46,847 bases of DNA from an uncultured Paracoccaceae bacterium (GTDB taxonomy: Bacteria > Pseudomonadota > Alphaproteobacteria > Rhodobacterales > Rhodobacteraceae), in NCBI GenBank assembly GCA_937138255.1, contig CAKZOU010000051.1, forward strand, positions 1-46,847, given 5' to 3'. Numbering within the stretch: position 1 is the stretch's first letter; each line of letters starts with the position of its first letter. The position numbers and the translations under genes were made by a program. This document shows, in pieces, positions 34,386 through 42,476 of the stretch. A model generated the notes under the pieces. That model was not told the DNA's origin and did not search any database. It worked only from the letters and a program-made list of their open reading frames with translations.

Positions 34386-34414
34386 TAGATAGGCGCGCGG
34401 CGCGGCGGGAGCAA
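34386..34414 (-). promoter_or_regulatory. Sigma-70 promoter of ssrA
   Basis: On the minus strand TTGCTC (34409-34414) and TATCTA (34386-34391) are exactly 17 nt apart, with a GC-rich spacer. Start expected near 34379, at the 5' stem-loop of the acceptor piece. Confidence 0.65.
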
Positions 34415-34424
34415 GAGGGGTGCA

Positions 34425-34491
34425 AGGGGGGCTCTGCCCCCGCCGCCCGTTCCGGGCGTCTCCCCCGGAGTATTTTGAGCCAAAAGAAGGG
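34425..34491 (+). repeat. Dispersed GC-rich repeat, copy 4
   Basis: GGGGGGCTCTGCCCCC, then a CCGCCCGTTCCGGGCG stem, then CTCCCCCGGAGTATTTT and GCCAAAAGAAG. It lies between the ssrA promoter and DUF2182 with neither gene ending nearby; other copies follow a stop codon. The rest of 34492-34580 holds only a TTGACA-like hexamer near 34526 without a clear -10. Confidence 0.75.
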
Positions 34492-34580
34492 CTGAGGGCC
34501 GGAATTTGTCGGGTGAAGGTAGTTTGACATTTTTCGGGGCAGATAAGAGGGTTTGGGCGAACGGGTTGCAGGGAGGGAGC

Positions 34581-35360
34581 ATGGACCGCGCTATCGCCAT
34601 ATTGGGCCGACCGCTTTCGCGGCGGGGCTTGGCGTGGTTGGGGTTCTATCTCGTGATCCTGCTGAGCTGGGTTGCTGTGGCCTTGATGGCGGCGTCGATG
34701 CCGGGGGCGGAGCTTCGCGATATGCCGGCGAGTTATTGGGAGACCTTGTGTCTTTCAGCGGCCGAGGCGAGCCCGGTGGCGTTGTTTCTGATGTGGGCGC
34801 TGATGTCGTCGGCAATGATGCTGCCGACTTTTGTGCCTGCGGCGCGGACCTATGATGATTTGCGGTCTGCCGGGGCGGGGGATGCGCGCGGATTGGCGGC
34901 GCTCGTTGGCGGCTATCTCGTGGTCTGGGGCGGCGCCTCGGTTCTGGGGACGGGGCTTCAGTGGTTTCTGGCGACGCGGGGGCTTTTGTCGCCGGTTGGC
35001 GCGAGCCTGTCGCCCATTCTGACGGCATGTTTGCTGGCGGGGGCGGGGCTATACCAGTTTTCAGTTCTGAAGGCTGCGTGCCTGTCGAAATGCCGGATGC
35101 CGATGACCTTTTTCATGGAACGCTGGCGGCCCGGCGCGGGGCCCGCGTTCAAGATGGGGCTCGAGCTCGGGGCGGTCTGCCTTGGCTGCTGCTGGGCGCT
35201 GATGCTTCTGGGCTTTGTCGGCGGCACCATGAACCTTTTGTGGATGGGGGCGGCGACGCTTTTCATGACGCTTGAGAAACTTCCCGATCTGGGGCGCCCG
35301 TTGACGCGGCCTGCGGGCTTTGCGCTTCTGGCGGCTGCCGCCTATACACTGATCTTCTGA
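34581..35360 (+). CDS. DUF2182 integral membrane protein
   Basis: A 259-residue inner-membrane protein with about six helices, of the DUF2182 family of predicted metal-binding membrane proteins. Cysteines are grouped in AACLSKCRMPM and GAVCLGCCWALM, the likely metal or thiol sites, and SAMMLPTF and GGTMNLLWM are typical. I chose ATG 34581 (MDRAIAILGRPLSRRG) with GGGAGGG just upstream. DUF1326 follows after 15 nt; the two families usually occur side by side and probably act together. The function is not known. Confidence 0.88.
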   Translation: MDRAIAILGRPLSRRGLAWLGFYLVILLSWVAVALMAASMPGAELRDMPASYWETLCLSAAEASPVALFLMWALMSSAMMLPTFVPAARTYDDLRSAGAGDARGLAALVGGYLVVWGGASVLGTGLQWFLATRGLLSPVGASLSPILTACLLAGAGLYQFSVLKAACLSKCRMPMTFFMERWRPGAGPAFKMGLELGAVCLGCCWALMLLGFVGGTMNLLWMGAATLFMTLEKLPDLGRPLTRPAGFALLAAAAYTLIF

Positions 35361-35375
35361 ACGAAAGGACATTCC

Positions 35376-36056
35376 ATGGCTTCCGACAAGATTGCCGCTC
35401 CGGCCAAGATATCGAGCCGCCATCCGGCCGCAGCGCCAACCACGGGCACCGTGCCTTGGGCGATCAAGGGCGAATTGATCCTCAACTGCAATTGCACCGT
35501 CTTTTGCCCTTGTGTGATCAGCCTTGGCGATCACCCGCCGACCGAGGGCTATTGCATGGGCTGGGCGGGCATCCGTATCGACAGCGGCCATTATGGCGAT
35601 GAGGATCTGAGCGGTCTGAATGTGGGCCTTCTTCTCGAGATCCCCGGCAAGATGGGGCGCGGCAACTGGAAGGCGGCCGCCTATATCGACGAGCGGGCGA
35701 GCTATGCGGCCTATGAGGGGCTCATCAACATCTTCTCGGGCAAAGCGCGCGGGACCACGGGCCTCTTCAAGGTCTTGGTCAGCGAGTTTCTGGGTGCCGA
35801 GCGTGCGCCGGTGATCTTCGAGACCGAAGGCAAGACCCGCCGTCTGATGGTGGGCAAGGCCATTCAGGGCGAGATCACCCCGGTGCCGGGCCATGGCGGG
35901 CAGGATATCGTTGTGACCAACACCGAATACTGGATGGGCCCGGATATCACCGTGGCCAAGGCTGGCAAAGGCAAGGTGCGCGCCTATGGCCGTGTCTGGG
36001 ATTTTGACGGGCGCAGCGCCGAGATCTGCCAGATCGACTGGCGCGGACCGAAATAG
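35376..36056 (+). CDS. DUF1326 domain protein
   Basis: A 226-residue protein of the DUF1326 family. Cys38, 40, 44 and 46 form an NCNCTVFCPC motif, followed by GDHPPTEGYCMGW, likely a metal site. There is no signal peptide, so it is probably cytosolic or membrane associated through its DUF2182 partner. It is in an operon with DUF2182 upstream (15 nt) and acuI downstream (12 nt). The first 25 residues look disordered. Function unknown; metal handling is plausible. Confidence 0.88.
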   Translation: MASDKIAAPAKISSRHPAAAPTTGTVPWAIKGELILNCNCTVFCPCVISLGDHPPTEGYCMGWAGIRIDSGHYGDEDLSGLNVGLLLEIPGKMGRGNWKAAAYIDERASYAAYEGLINIFSGKARGTTGLFKVLVSEFLGAERAPVIFETEGKTRRLMVGKAIQGEITPVPGHGGQDIVVTNTEYWMGPDITVAKAGKGKVRAYGRVWDFDGRSAEICQIDWRGPK

Positions 36057-36068
36057 AGAGGACAGGAC

Positions 36069-37064
36069 ATGAGCTTCAACGCATTGGTCGTTCGCAAGGA
36101 CGACGAGGGGAAAACCAGCGCGGCGGTGGAACAGGTTGGCGTTGCCGATCTGCCCGAGGGCGAGGTTCTGGTCGCGGTCGATTATTCGACGGTGAACTAC
36201 AAGGACGGGCTTTGCATCGGGCCGGGCGGGGGGCTTGTCCGCAATTACCCGCACGTTCCGGGCATTGATTTCGCGGGCACGGTCGAGGCCTCGGAAGATC
36301 CCCGCTACAAGGCGGGCGACAAGGTTGTGCTGACCGGCTGGCGCGTGGGCGAGAACCGCTGGGGCGGCTATGCCCAGAAGGCGCGGGTGAAGGCCGATAT
36401 GCTGGTGCCGCTGCCCGAGGGGCTGAGCACGCGGCAGGCGATGGCGGTGGGGACCGCCGGTCTGACGGCGATGCTGGCGGTGATCGGGCTTGAGGATCAC
36501 GGGCTGACGCCGGGTGACGGGCCGGTTCTGGTGACGGGTGCCGCCGGTGGTGTGGGTTCGGTGGCCACTGCCATTCTGGCCAAGCTCGGCCACGAGGTCG
36601 CCGCTGTGACGGGGCGGCCGGATACGGCGGATTATCTGAGGAGCCTTGGCGCGACCCAGATCGTTGCGCGGGACGAGTTGACCGAGGTGACGAAGAAGCC
36701 GCTCGAGGCCGAGGTCTGGGCCGGTTGCGTCGATGCTGTCGCGGGTGCGATGCTGGGCCGTGTGCTCAAGCAGATGAAATATGGCACCTCCGTTGCCGCC
36801 ATCGGCCTCGCGGGCGGAGCGGCGATCGACGGGGCGCTCATCACGCCGTTCATCCTGCGCGGGGTCAACCTACTGGGCATCGACTCGGTGATGCAGCCCT
36901 ATGCAAACCGCGTTCGCGCCTGGGAGCGGATCGCCTCCGATCTGCCGATGGACAAGCTCGAAGCGATGATCCAGCCCGCGACCCTCGGTGATTTGCCGGG
37001 GCTTGGCCGCGCGATCCTCAAAGGTCAGGTCAAGGGCCGCGTGGTCGTTGACGTCAACGCCTGA
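36069..37064 (+). CDS. acuI: Acryloyl-CoA reductase (NADPH)
   Basis: A 331-residue MDR-family oxidoreductase without zinc, of the AcuI/YhdH group. AcuI reduces acryloyl-CoA to propionyl-CoA, detoxifying a product of DMSP breakdown in Rhodobacterales. VDYSTVNYKDGLCIG, HVPGIDFAGTVE, GWRVGENRWGGYAQKARV and VTGAAGGVGSVATAILAKLGH are diagnostic. No other DMSP gene (dddL, dmdA) is in the window. It is the last gene of DUF2182-DUF1326-acuI. A GGGGGCGGCTGCCCCC hairpin follows at about 37077-37092. Confidence 0.93.
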   Translation: MSFNALVVRKDDEGKTSAAVEQVGVADLPEGEVLVAVDYSTVNYKDGLCIGPGGGLVRNYPHVPGIDFAGTVEASEDPRYKAGDKVVLTGWRVGENRWGGYAQKARVKADMLVPLPEGLSTRQAMAVGTAGLTAMLAVIGLEDHGLTPGDGPVLVTGAAGGVGSVATAILAKLGHEVAAVTGRPDTADYLRSLGATQIVARDELTEVTKKPLEAEVWAGCVDAVAGAMLGRVLKQMKYGTSVAAIGLAGGAAIDGALITPFILRGVNLLGIDSVMQPYANRVRAWERIASDLPMDKLEAMIQPATLGDLPGLGRAILKGQVKGRVVVDVNA

Positions 37065-37236
37065 GGCGATTGACTTGGGGGCGGCTGCCCCCTAACCAAA
37101 GAGCGTTCGGGGCGGCCTTTGCCGGCCCGGGCTGCCGGAGCCTTTGTGGCGTCGGCTCGGCTGGAAGACCTGCCAGGTTGGGATTGCCCCGGTCTGTGCT
37201 GGGCTTTCCCGAGGCGATGACTGAAACGAGGCTCTG

Positions 37237-38472
37237 ATGACCAAATCTCTCGATATCGACTGGGTGCGTTCCCAGTTCCCCGCATTCTCGGCCGCGCCCT
37301 TGCAGGGGCAGGCGTTTTTCGAGAATGCCGGTGGCTCCTATACCTGCCGCCAAGTGATCGACCGGCTGACGCGCTATTACACCGAGCGCAAGGTGCAGCC
37401 CTATGCGCCCTATACGGCAAGCCGCCTTGCGGGCGAGGAGATGGACGAAGCGCGGCGCAGGCTCGCGGCGATGCTGGGGGTGAAGACCCACGAGCTGTCG
37501 TTCGGCCCTTCCACGAGCCAGAACACCTATGTCCTTGCCAATGCCGTGCGCCGTTGGCTCAAGCCGGGTGAGGCGATCGTTGTCACCAATCAGGACCACG
37601 AGGCCAACAGCGGCGTGTGGCGGCGGTTGGCGGAGGAGGGGATCGAGGTCCGCGAATGGCAGATCGACACCGAGACCGGCAGTCTTGATCCCGAAAGGTT
37701 GGGCGAGCTTCTGGCCGATGGCGCGGTGCGGCTGGTCTGCTTCCCGCATTGTTCGAACGTGGTGGCCGAGATCAACGATGTGCAGGCGATTACCGCCCGC
37801 GCCCATGCGGCGGGGGCTTTCGTGGTGGTCGATGGCGTCAGCTACGCGCCGCACGGGTTTCCCAACGTGGGCGACCTTGGTTGCGACGTCTATCTTTTCT
37901 CGGCCTACAAGACCTATGGGCCGCATCAGGGGATCATGGTGATCCGCGAGGGCTTTGGCGCCGAGCTTCCCAATCAGGGGCACTATTTCAACGGTGGCAC
38001 GCTTTACAAACGCTTCACCCCTGCCGGCCCCGACCACGCCCAGATTGCCGCGAGCGCCGGCATGGCCGATTATTTCGAGGCGCTCAGCGCCCATCACGGC
38101 GGCCCTGCCAGCGGCGCGGCAGCGGGTGGCTTTGCCCATGATCTGATGCGGGCGCATGAGGTGAAACTCCTTCAGCCGCTTCTGGATTACCTTGCTTCCA
38201 AGAACTCGGTCCGGCTCCTCGGCCCCCGCGAAGCCGAAGGGCGAGCACCGACCGTGGCTGTTGCGTTGGATGGCGATAGGGATGCCGAAGCCACAGCGGC
38301 CGCGCTTGGGCCGCATGGAATCATGGCCGGTGGTGGGGATTTCTATGCCGTCCGCCCGCTGACCGCTCTGGGCGTCGATCTGGAGCGGGGTGTCTTGCGG
38401 ATGAGTTTCGTCCATTACACCTCGGAAGGCGAAATTGGCAAACTTATCAAGGTAATCGACAGCGTTCTTTGA
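37237..38472 (+). CDS. Class V aminotransferase / cysteine desulfurase-like protein
   Basis: A 411-residue PLP enzyme of fold type I. The PLP lysine is Lys225 in FSAYKTYGPHQG, preceded by VVVDGVSYAPHG that carries the Asp pairing with the cofactor. FENAGGSYTCRQV opens the chain, and SFGPSTSQNTYVLANA is the phosphate-binding region. The group includes cysteine desulfurase-like and isopenicillin epimerase-like proteins, but the flexible loop Cys of NifS/SufS is not apparent, so I do not claim desulfurase activity. The substrate is unknown. It stands alone between acuI and the Cfa-type gene. Confidence 0.85.
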   Translation: MTKSLDIDWVRSQFPAFSAAPLQGQAFFENAGGSYTCRQVIDRLTRYYTERKVQPYAPYTASRLAGEEMDEARRRLAAMLGVKTHELSFGPSTSQNTYVLANAVRRWLKPGEAIVVTNQDHEANSGVWRRLAEEGIEVREWQIDTETGSLDPERLGELLADGAVRLVCFPHCSNVVAEINDVQAITARAHAAGAFVVVDGVSYAPHGFPNVGDLGCDVYLFSAYKTYGPHQGIMVIREGFGAELPNQGHYFNGGTLYKRFTPAGPDHAQIAASAGMADYFEALSAHHGGPASGAAAGGFAHDLMRAHEVKLLQPLLDYLASKNSVRLLGPREAEGRAPTVAVALDGDRDAEATAAALGPHGIMAGGGDFYAVRPLTALGVDLERGVLRMSFVHYTSEGEIGKLIKVIDSVL

Positions 38473-38597
38473 TCCGTCTTTCGGGTGTCACCGTATACTT
38501 TTGGACACCCGCAAACAGGCGCCACAGACGAGGAAACGGGTGACAGGCAAAATTGAGCCGTTAATATTTCCTTAATTTGGCTGCTGCGGGAGTAGGG

Positions 38598-39806
38598 ATG
38601 ATCCTGACGACTACGAAGGGGCAAAAGGACCTGCCTCGTTATTTCGGTCCTGTGTTTGATGTAGTGTGCAATCTTCGTCGTGGGCGAATGGATTTCGTTC
38701 TTGAAGACGGCCGCACGTTTCGTGCCGAAGGCGCGGAACCCGGCTATCAGGCCGTTCTGGAAGTGAAACATCCCGAAACCTTTACCCGTTTGATTCGAGA
38801 AGGAGACCTCGGGTTCAGCGAGGCCTATCTCGATGGCTGGTGGACAACACCAGACCTTCAGGCGTTCATGGATTTCGTCCACGATCAAAACGACACGGTG
38901 TCAGACAATTTCGTCGGGTATGCCCTTGTTCGCGCTTGGGAAAACCTGCGGTTCTGGCTTCAGTCCAACTCCAAGAAACAGGCGAAGAAGAACATCAGCT
39001 ATCACTATGATCTGGGTAATGATTTCTACCGGCTCTGGCTTGACGACACGATGACCTATTCGAGCGCGCTCTTTAAAACCGGACAGGAGAGCCTCGAGAA
39101 AGCCCAAACCCAGAAATACGAGGCGATGGTCGATCAGATGGGGGTCAAGGAGGGCGACCATGTGCTTGAGATCGGCTGCGGCTGGGGCGGCTTTGCCGAA
39201 TATGCGGCAGGGACGCGGGGGCTGAATGTGACCTGCCTGACGATCAGTCAGGAGCAGTATAAGTATGCTGTGGAACGCATTGAAAAGGCGGGTTTATCCG
39301 AGAAAGTGACATTCAAGCTTCAGGATTACCGCGACGAAACCGGCCGCTATGACGGCATCGCCTCGATCGAGATGTTCGAGGCGGTGGGCGAGAAATACTG
39401 GCCGGTCTATTTCGACAAGGTCCGCGAGTGCCTCAAGCCCGGCGCGCAGGCAACGCTGCAGGTGATTACACTCGCCGACAAGCGGTGGGAGGCCTACCGC
39501 AAAGGCGTCGATTTCATCCAGAAATACATATTTCCGGGCGGTATGCTCCCGAGCCCGACGATCCTGCGCGAGCAGGCCAAGGGGCGGGGCCTCGAAGTGG
39601 TGGGCTCGATGGAGTTTGGCGAGAGCTACAGCCAGACGCTGCGGCGTTGGCATGAGACTTTCAACGAAAAATGGGAACAGATCAGCGCCATGGGTTTTGA
39701 CCCGCGGTTCAAGCGGATGTGGGATTTCTATCTCACCACTTGCGCAGGCACCTTCCATGCCGGAAACTGTGACGTAACGCAGATCACCGTGCGCCGGCCC
39801 GCCTAG
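38598..39806 (+). CDS. Cyclopropane-fatty-acyl-phospholipid synthase family methyltransferase
   Basis: A 402-residue SAM-dependent methyltransferase of the Cfa family. YHYDLGNDFYRLWLDDTMTYSSALF is followed by SAM motif I LEIGCGWGGF at 190-199, then IEMFEAVGEKYW and the C-terminal HAGNCDVTQITVRRP. Family members methylate unsaturated acyl chains of membrane lipids, or transfer other groups; cyclopropanation is likely but not proven. I chose ATG 38598; a longer frame to 38577 adds seven residues. It lies 27 nt ahead of trgA on the same strand. Confidence 0.88.
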   Translation: MILTTTKGQKDLPRYFGPVFDVVCNLRRGRMDFVLEDGRTFRAEGAEPGYQAVLEVKHPETFTRLIREGDLGFSEAYLDGWWTTPDLQAFMDFVHDQNDTVSDNFVGYALVRAWENLRFWLQSNSKKQAKKNISYHYDLGNDFYRLWLDDTMTYSSALFKTGQESLEKAQTQKYEAMVDQMGVKEGDHVLEIGCGWGGFAEYAAGTRGLNVTCLTISQEQYKYAVERIEKAGLSEKVTFKLQDYRDETGRYDGIASIEMFEAVGEKYWPVYFDKVRECLKPGAQATLQVITLADKRWEAYRKGVDFIQKYIFPGGMLPSPTILREQAKGRGLEVVGSMEFGESYSQTLRRWHETFNEKWEQISAMGFDPRFKRMWDFYLTTCAGTFHAGNCDVTQITVRRPA

Positions 39807-39832
39807 GCTGGTCCCGCCGTAAAGGAGGACAG

Positions 39833-40273
39833 ATGCCCACAGCCGGAAAACTCGTTGCGGCCATCCTGTTTGCGGGGCTGGGGGCGCTGGTTACCTATCT
39901 GATCATCCCCCGCTTTCCGGAGGGCACCAATTTTGGCTGGTTCATGCCGGGGAATGCCTTGATCGGCCTTCTTGCAGGCTGGGTCGTTGCCGGAAGCCGG
40001 TCGGGCAATGGCTATCGCAACGCGATTGGTTACAGCCTGACAGCGATGGTTTCGATGGTGGTTTGGGGGCTATTCATCTATTCCTCGATCGAGATGGTCG
40101 AAAGATCAATTCGCAAGATGTATGATGGTCCGGTCGACGCCGTAGTTTCCGTTTTCGAATTGGCTGTTGAATATCTCAGAACGATAGCGTCGTTCGAGGT
40201 AATCGCCTTTCTTGTGATTGGCAGCCTTATCTGCGGGCTGGTGACCGATTTCTTTGCCCAAAGATACCCGTAG
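39833..40273 (+). CDS. trgA: TrgA family membrane protein
   Basis: A 146-residue membrane protein with about four hydrophobic segments (around residues 7-25, 37-55, 60-82 and 118-140). Size, topology and the following trgB-cysK genes match trgA of Rhodobacter sphaeroides, where the trgA-trgB-cysK region confers tellurite resistance. The biochemical role of TrgA is not known. Its TAG is directly followed by the ATG of trgB with no gap. Confidence 0.8.
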   Translation: MPTAGKLVAAILFAGLGALVTYLIIPRFPEGTNFGWFMPGNALIGLLAGWVVAGSRSGNGYRNAIGYSLTAMVSMVVWGLFIYSSIEMVERSIRKMYDGPVDAVVSVFELAVEYLRTIASFEVIAFLVIGSLICGLVTDFFAQRYP

Positions 40274-41389
40274 ATGGGCCTGTTTCTCTACGGAACACTC
40301 CTTCACCCGCGCGTGTTCGAGCTTGTCGCAGGCCCCGGCGGCGGGTCGATGCAGGAAGCGACCTTGGCCGATCACGCCGTCTTGCGGGTGAAAGACAGCG
40401 AATTGCCGATGCTGGTGCAGCAAGAGGGCGGAATAGCGAAAGGGCAATTCTGGAGCGGCCTGACCGCCGCCCAGATCGCGCGGCTCGACGCTTATGAAAT
40501 TCCCTTCGGCTATCATCCCAAAACCCTTGTGGTGCGTCTGTCCGACGGGCGCGTGGTCGAGGCGCAGGTGTATGAGCCGCCCGCCGATCAACATCCCACC
40601 CAAGAGCCGTGGAGCATCCACCGATGGGAAGCTGCATGGGGCGAGATGACCATCGAGGCGAATACCGAGCTGGCCTCCTATTACCCACCGCTTTCTGCCG
40701 AGGCGCTGTCGGCGCGCTGGGAAATGATCTGGCATCGGGCCGAGGCGCGGGTGCGCGGCCGTCACAGTCCGGCACCGGCAGATGTAAGGGCAGGCCACCT
40801 CAGTAGTGAAATCAGCGGCAAGGCCATGTCGGGCGATTTCTTTCGCTTTCGGCAGGTCGAGGTGAACCACCGCCGCTACGACGGTGCCATGACTGGCCCC
40901 CTCAGTCGCGAGGCTTTTATCGGCGTCGATGCGGCGCTCGTCCTGCCCTACGATCCGCTGACGGATCGGGTTCTTCTGGTCGAGCAGGTTCGGGTCGGCC
41001 CGCTCCTGCGCTCCGATGCCAATCCGCATATGCTCGAGCCCGTGGCAGGGATAATCGACGTTCTGGAAACCCCTGTCGAAGCGGCGCTGCGCGAGACCGA
41101 GGAAGAAGCGGGGCTGACGGAGATCGAGCTTCAGCCGATGTTTGGCTTCTACCCCTCGCCGGGAGCCAGCACCGACTTTTTCCATTGTTTCATAGGTCTG
41201 GCCGATCTGGGTGGTGAGCGCAGCTATACGGGCGGCGTGGCCGATGAACATGAGGATCTGCGCGTTCATGTCCTGTCGCGCGAGCGGGCGCTGGCATTGA
41301 TCGACAGCGGAGAGATCGCGACCGGCCCCCTGATCACGATGCTGCTATGGCTCGACAGAAACCGCCTGTCGCTGGGCCGGATGGGTTGA
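40274..41389 (+). CDS. trgB: TrgB: gamma-glutamylcyclotransferase-like domain fused to NUDIX hydrolase
   Basis: A 371-residue two-domain protein. The first 120 residues are an AIG2/gamma-glutamylcyclotransferase-like domain (LFLYGTLLHPRVFEL, then EIPFGYHP and VYEPP). The second half, about 180-371, is a NUDIX hydrolase with a canonical box GIIDVLETPVEAALRETEEE followed by AGL, of the ADP-ribose pyrophosphatase type, with HMLEPVAG ahead of it. In Rhodobacter this gene belongs to the tellurite resistance locus. The fusion joins a thiol-metabolism type domain to a nucleotide-sugar hydrolase. Start ATG 40274 is the base after the trgA stop. Confidence 0.88.
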   Translation: MGLFLYGTLLHPRVFELVAGPGGGSMQEATLADHAVLRVKDSELPMLVQQEGGIAKGQFWSGLTAAQIARLDAYEIPFGYHPKTLVVRLSDGRVVEAQVYEPPADQHPTQEPWSIHRWEAAWGEMTIEANTELASYYPPLSAEALSARWEMIWHRAEARVRGRHSPAPADVRAGHLSSEISGKAMSGDFFRFRQVEVNHRRYDGAMTGPLSREAFIGVDAALVLPYDPLTDRVLLVEQVRVGPLLRSDANPHMLEPVAGIIDVLETPVEAALRETEEEAGLTEIELQPMFGFYPSPGASTDFFHCFIGLADLGGERSYTGGVADEHEDLRVHVLSRERALALIDSGEIATGPLITMLLWLDRNRLSLGRMG

Positions 41390-41438
41390 GTTCCCCAAGG
41401 CGCGACCCTACACAGTAGGCAAAGCGAAAGGCCCTTGA

Positions 41439-42476
41439 ATGACCATCCACTCCGACCTCGCCGCCGCCATCGCCAACACGCCTCTGATCAAGCTCCGGGC
41501 TGCGTCCGAGGCGACCGGATGCACGATCCTTGGCAAGGCCGAGTTCATGAGCCCCGGCCAGTCGGTCAAGGACCGCGCGGCGCTGTTCATCATCCGCGAT
41601 GCCATTGCGCGGGGGGATCTGAAGCCCGGTGGCACCATCGTCGAAGGTACCGCCGGGAACACCGGCATCGGCCTTGCGCTGGTGGGGGCGTCGATGGGAT
41701 TTCGGACGGTGATCGTCATCCCCGAGACGCAAAGCCAGGAAAAGAAAGACATGATCCGGCTGGCAGGGGCCGAGCTTGTCGAGGTTCCGGCCGCGCCCTA
41801 TCGCAATCCGAACAACTATGTCCGCTATTCCGGCCGCCTCGCCGCCGCGCTTGCCAAGACCGAGCCCAACGGCGCGATCTGGGCCAACCAGTTCGATAAC
41901 GTGGCGAACCGTCAGGCGCATATCGAGACTACGGGGCCGGAAATCTGGGAACAGACCGGCGGCAGGGTCGATGGCTTTATTTGCGCGGTCGGATCGGGCG
42001 GGACGCTCGCAGGCGTCGGCATGGCGCTTCAGCCCAAGGGCGTGAAGGTCGCGCTGGCCGATCCAGACGGCGCGACGCTCTACAACTATTACACCGCGGG
42101 CGAGCACAAGGCGCAGGGCGGGTCGATCACCGAAGGCATCGGGCAGGGGCGGATCACCGCCAACCTCGAAGGCTTTGCCCCGGACATGTGCTTCAACATC
42201 CCCGATGCCGAAGCTCTGCCAGTAATTTTCGATCTGGCCGCACAGGAAGGCCTCTGCCTTGGCGGCTCTTCTGGTGTCAATATCGCCGGGGCGATACGGA
42301 TGGCCCGCGAGATGGGGCCTGGGCACACGATCGTCACGGTGCTCTGCGACTATGGCACGCGCTATCAGTCCAAGCTCTACAATCCCGAATTCCTCAAATC
42401 CAAAGGTCTGCCGGTTCCCGATTGGCTCGACCGGCGACCGGCGGATCTGCCTAAGGTCTTTGAGGATATGGCATGA
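41439..42476 (+). CDS. cysK: Cysteine synthase A
   Basis: A 345-residue PLP enzyme that makes L-cysteine from O-acetylserine and sulfide. The PLP lysine is Lys44 in SVKDRAALF, the substrate loop is EGTAGNTGIG and the phosphate-binding loop is VGSGGTLAG. It is a little longer than the usual 310-320 residues. It follows trgB by 49 nt and overlaps the DUF3772 channel gene by 4 nt (ATGA). In R. sphaeroides cysK lies beside trgAB and contributes to tellurite resistance. Confidence 0.93.
   Translation: MTIHSDLAAAIANTPLIKLRAASEATGCTILGKAEFMSPGQSVKDRAALFIIRDAIARGDLKPGGTIVEGTAGNTGIGLALVGASMGFRTVIVIPETQSQEKKDMIRLAGAELVEVPAAPYRNPNNYVRYSGRLAAALAKTEPNGAIWANQFDNVANRQAHIETTGPEIWEQTGGRVDGFICAVGSGGTLAGVGMALQPKGVKVALADPDGATLYNYYTAGEHKAQGGSITEGIGQGRITANLEGFAPDMCFNIPDAEALPVIFDLAAQEGLCLGGSSGVNIAGAIRMAREMGPGHTIVTVLCDYGTRYQSKLYNPEFLKSKGLPVPDWLDRRPADLPKVFEDMA

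Noticed and set aside
34526-34560. Promoter TTGACA before DUF2182
   Set aside because: The -35 is perfect but no acceptable -10 lies 16-18 nt downstream.
35061-36593. 510-codon minus-strand frame across DUF2182-DUF1326-acuI
   Set aside because: It crosses three genes whose own motifs are clear.
37237-38472. Annotation as cysteine desulfurase SufS/NifS
   Set aside because: The PLP site is clear but the catalytic loop Cys is not, and no suf or isc genes are adjacent; the sufE gene is 30 kb away.
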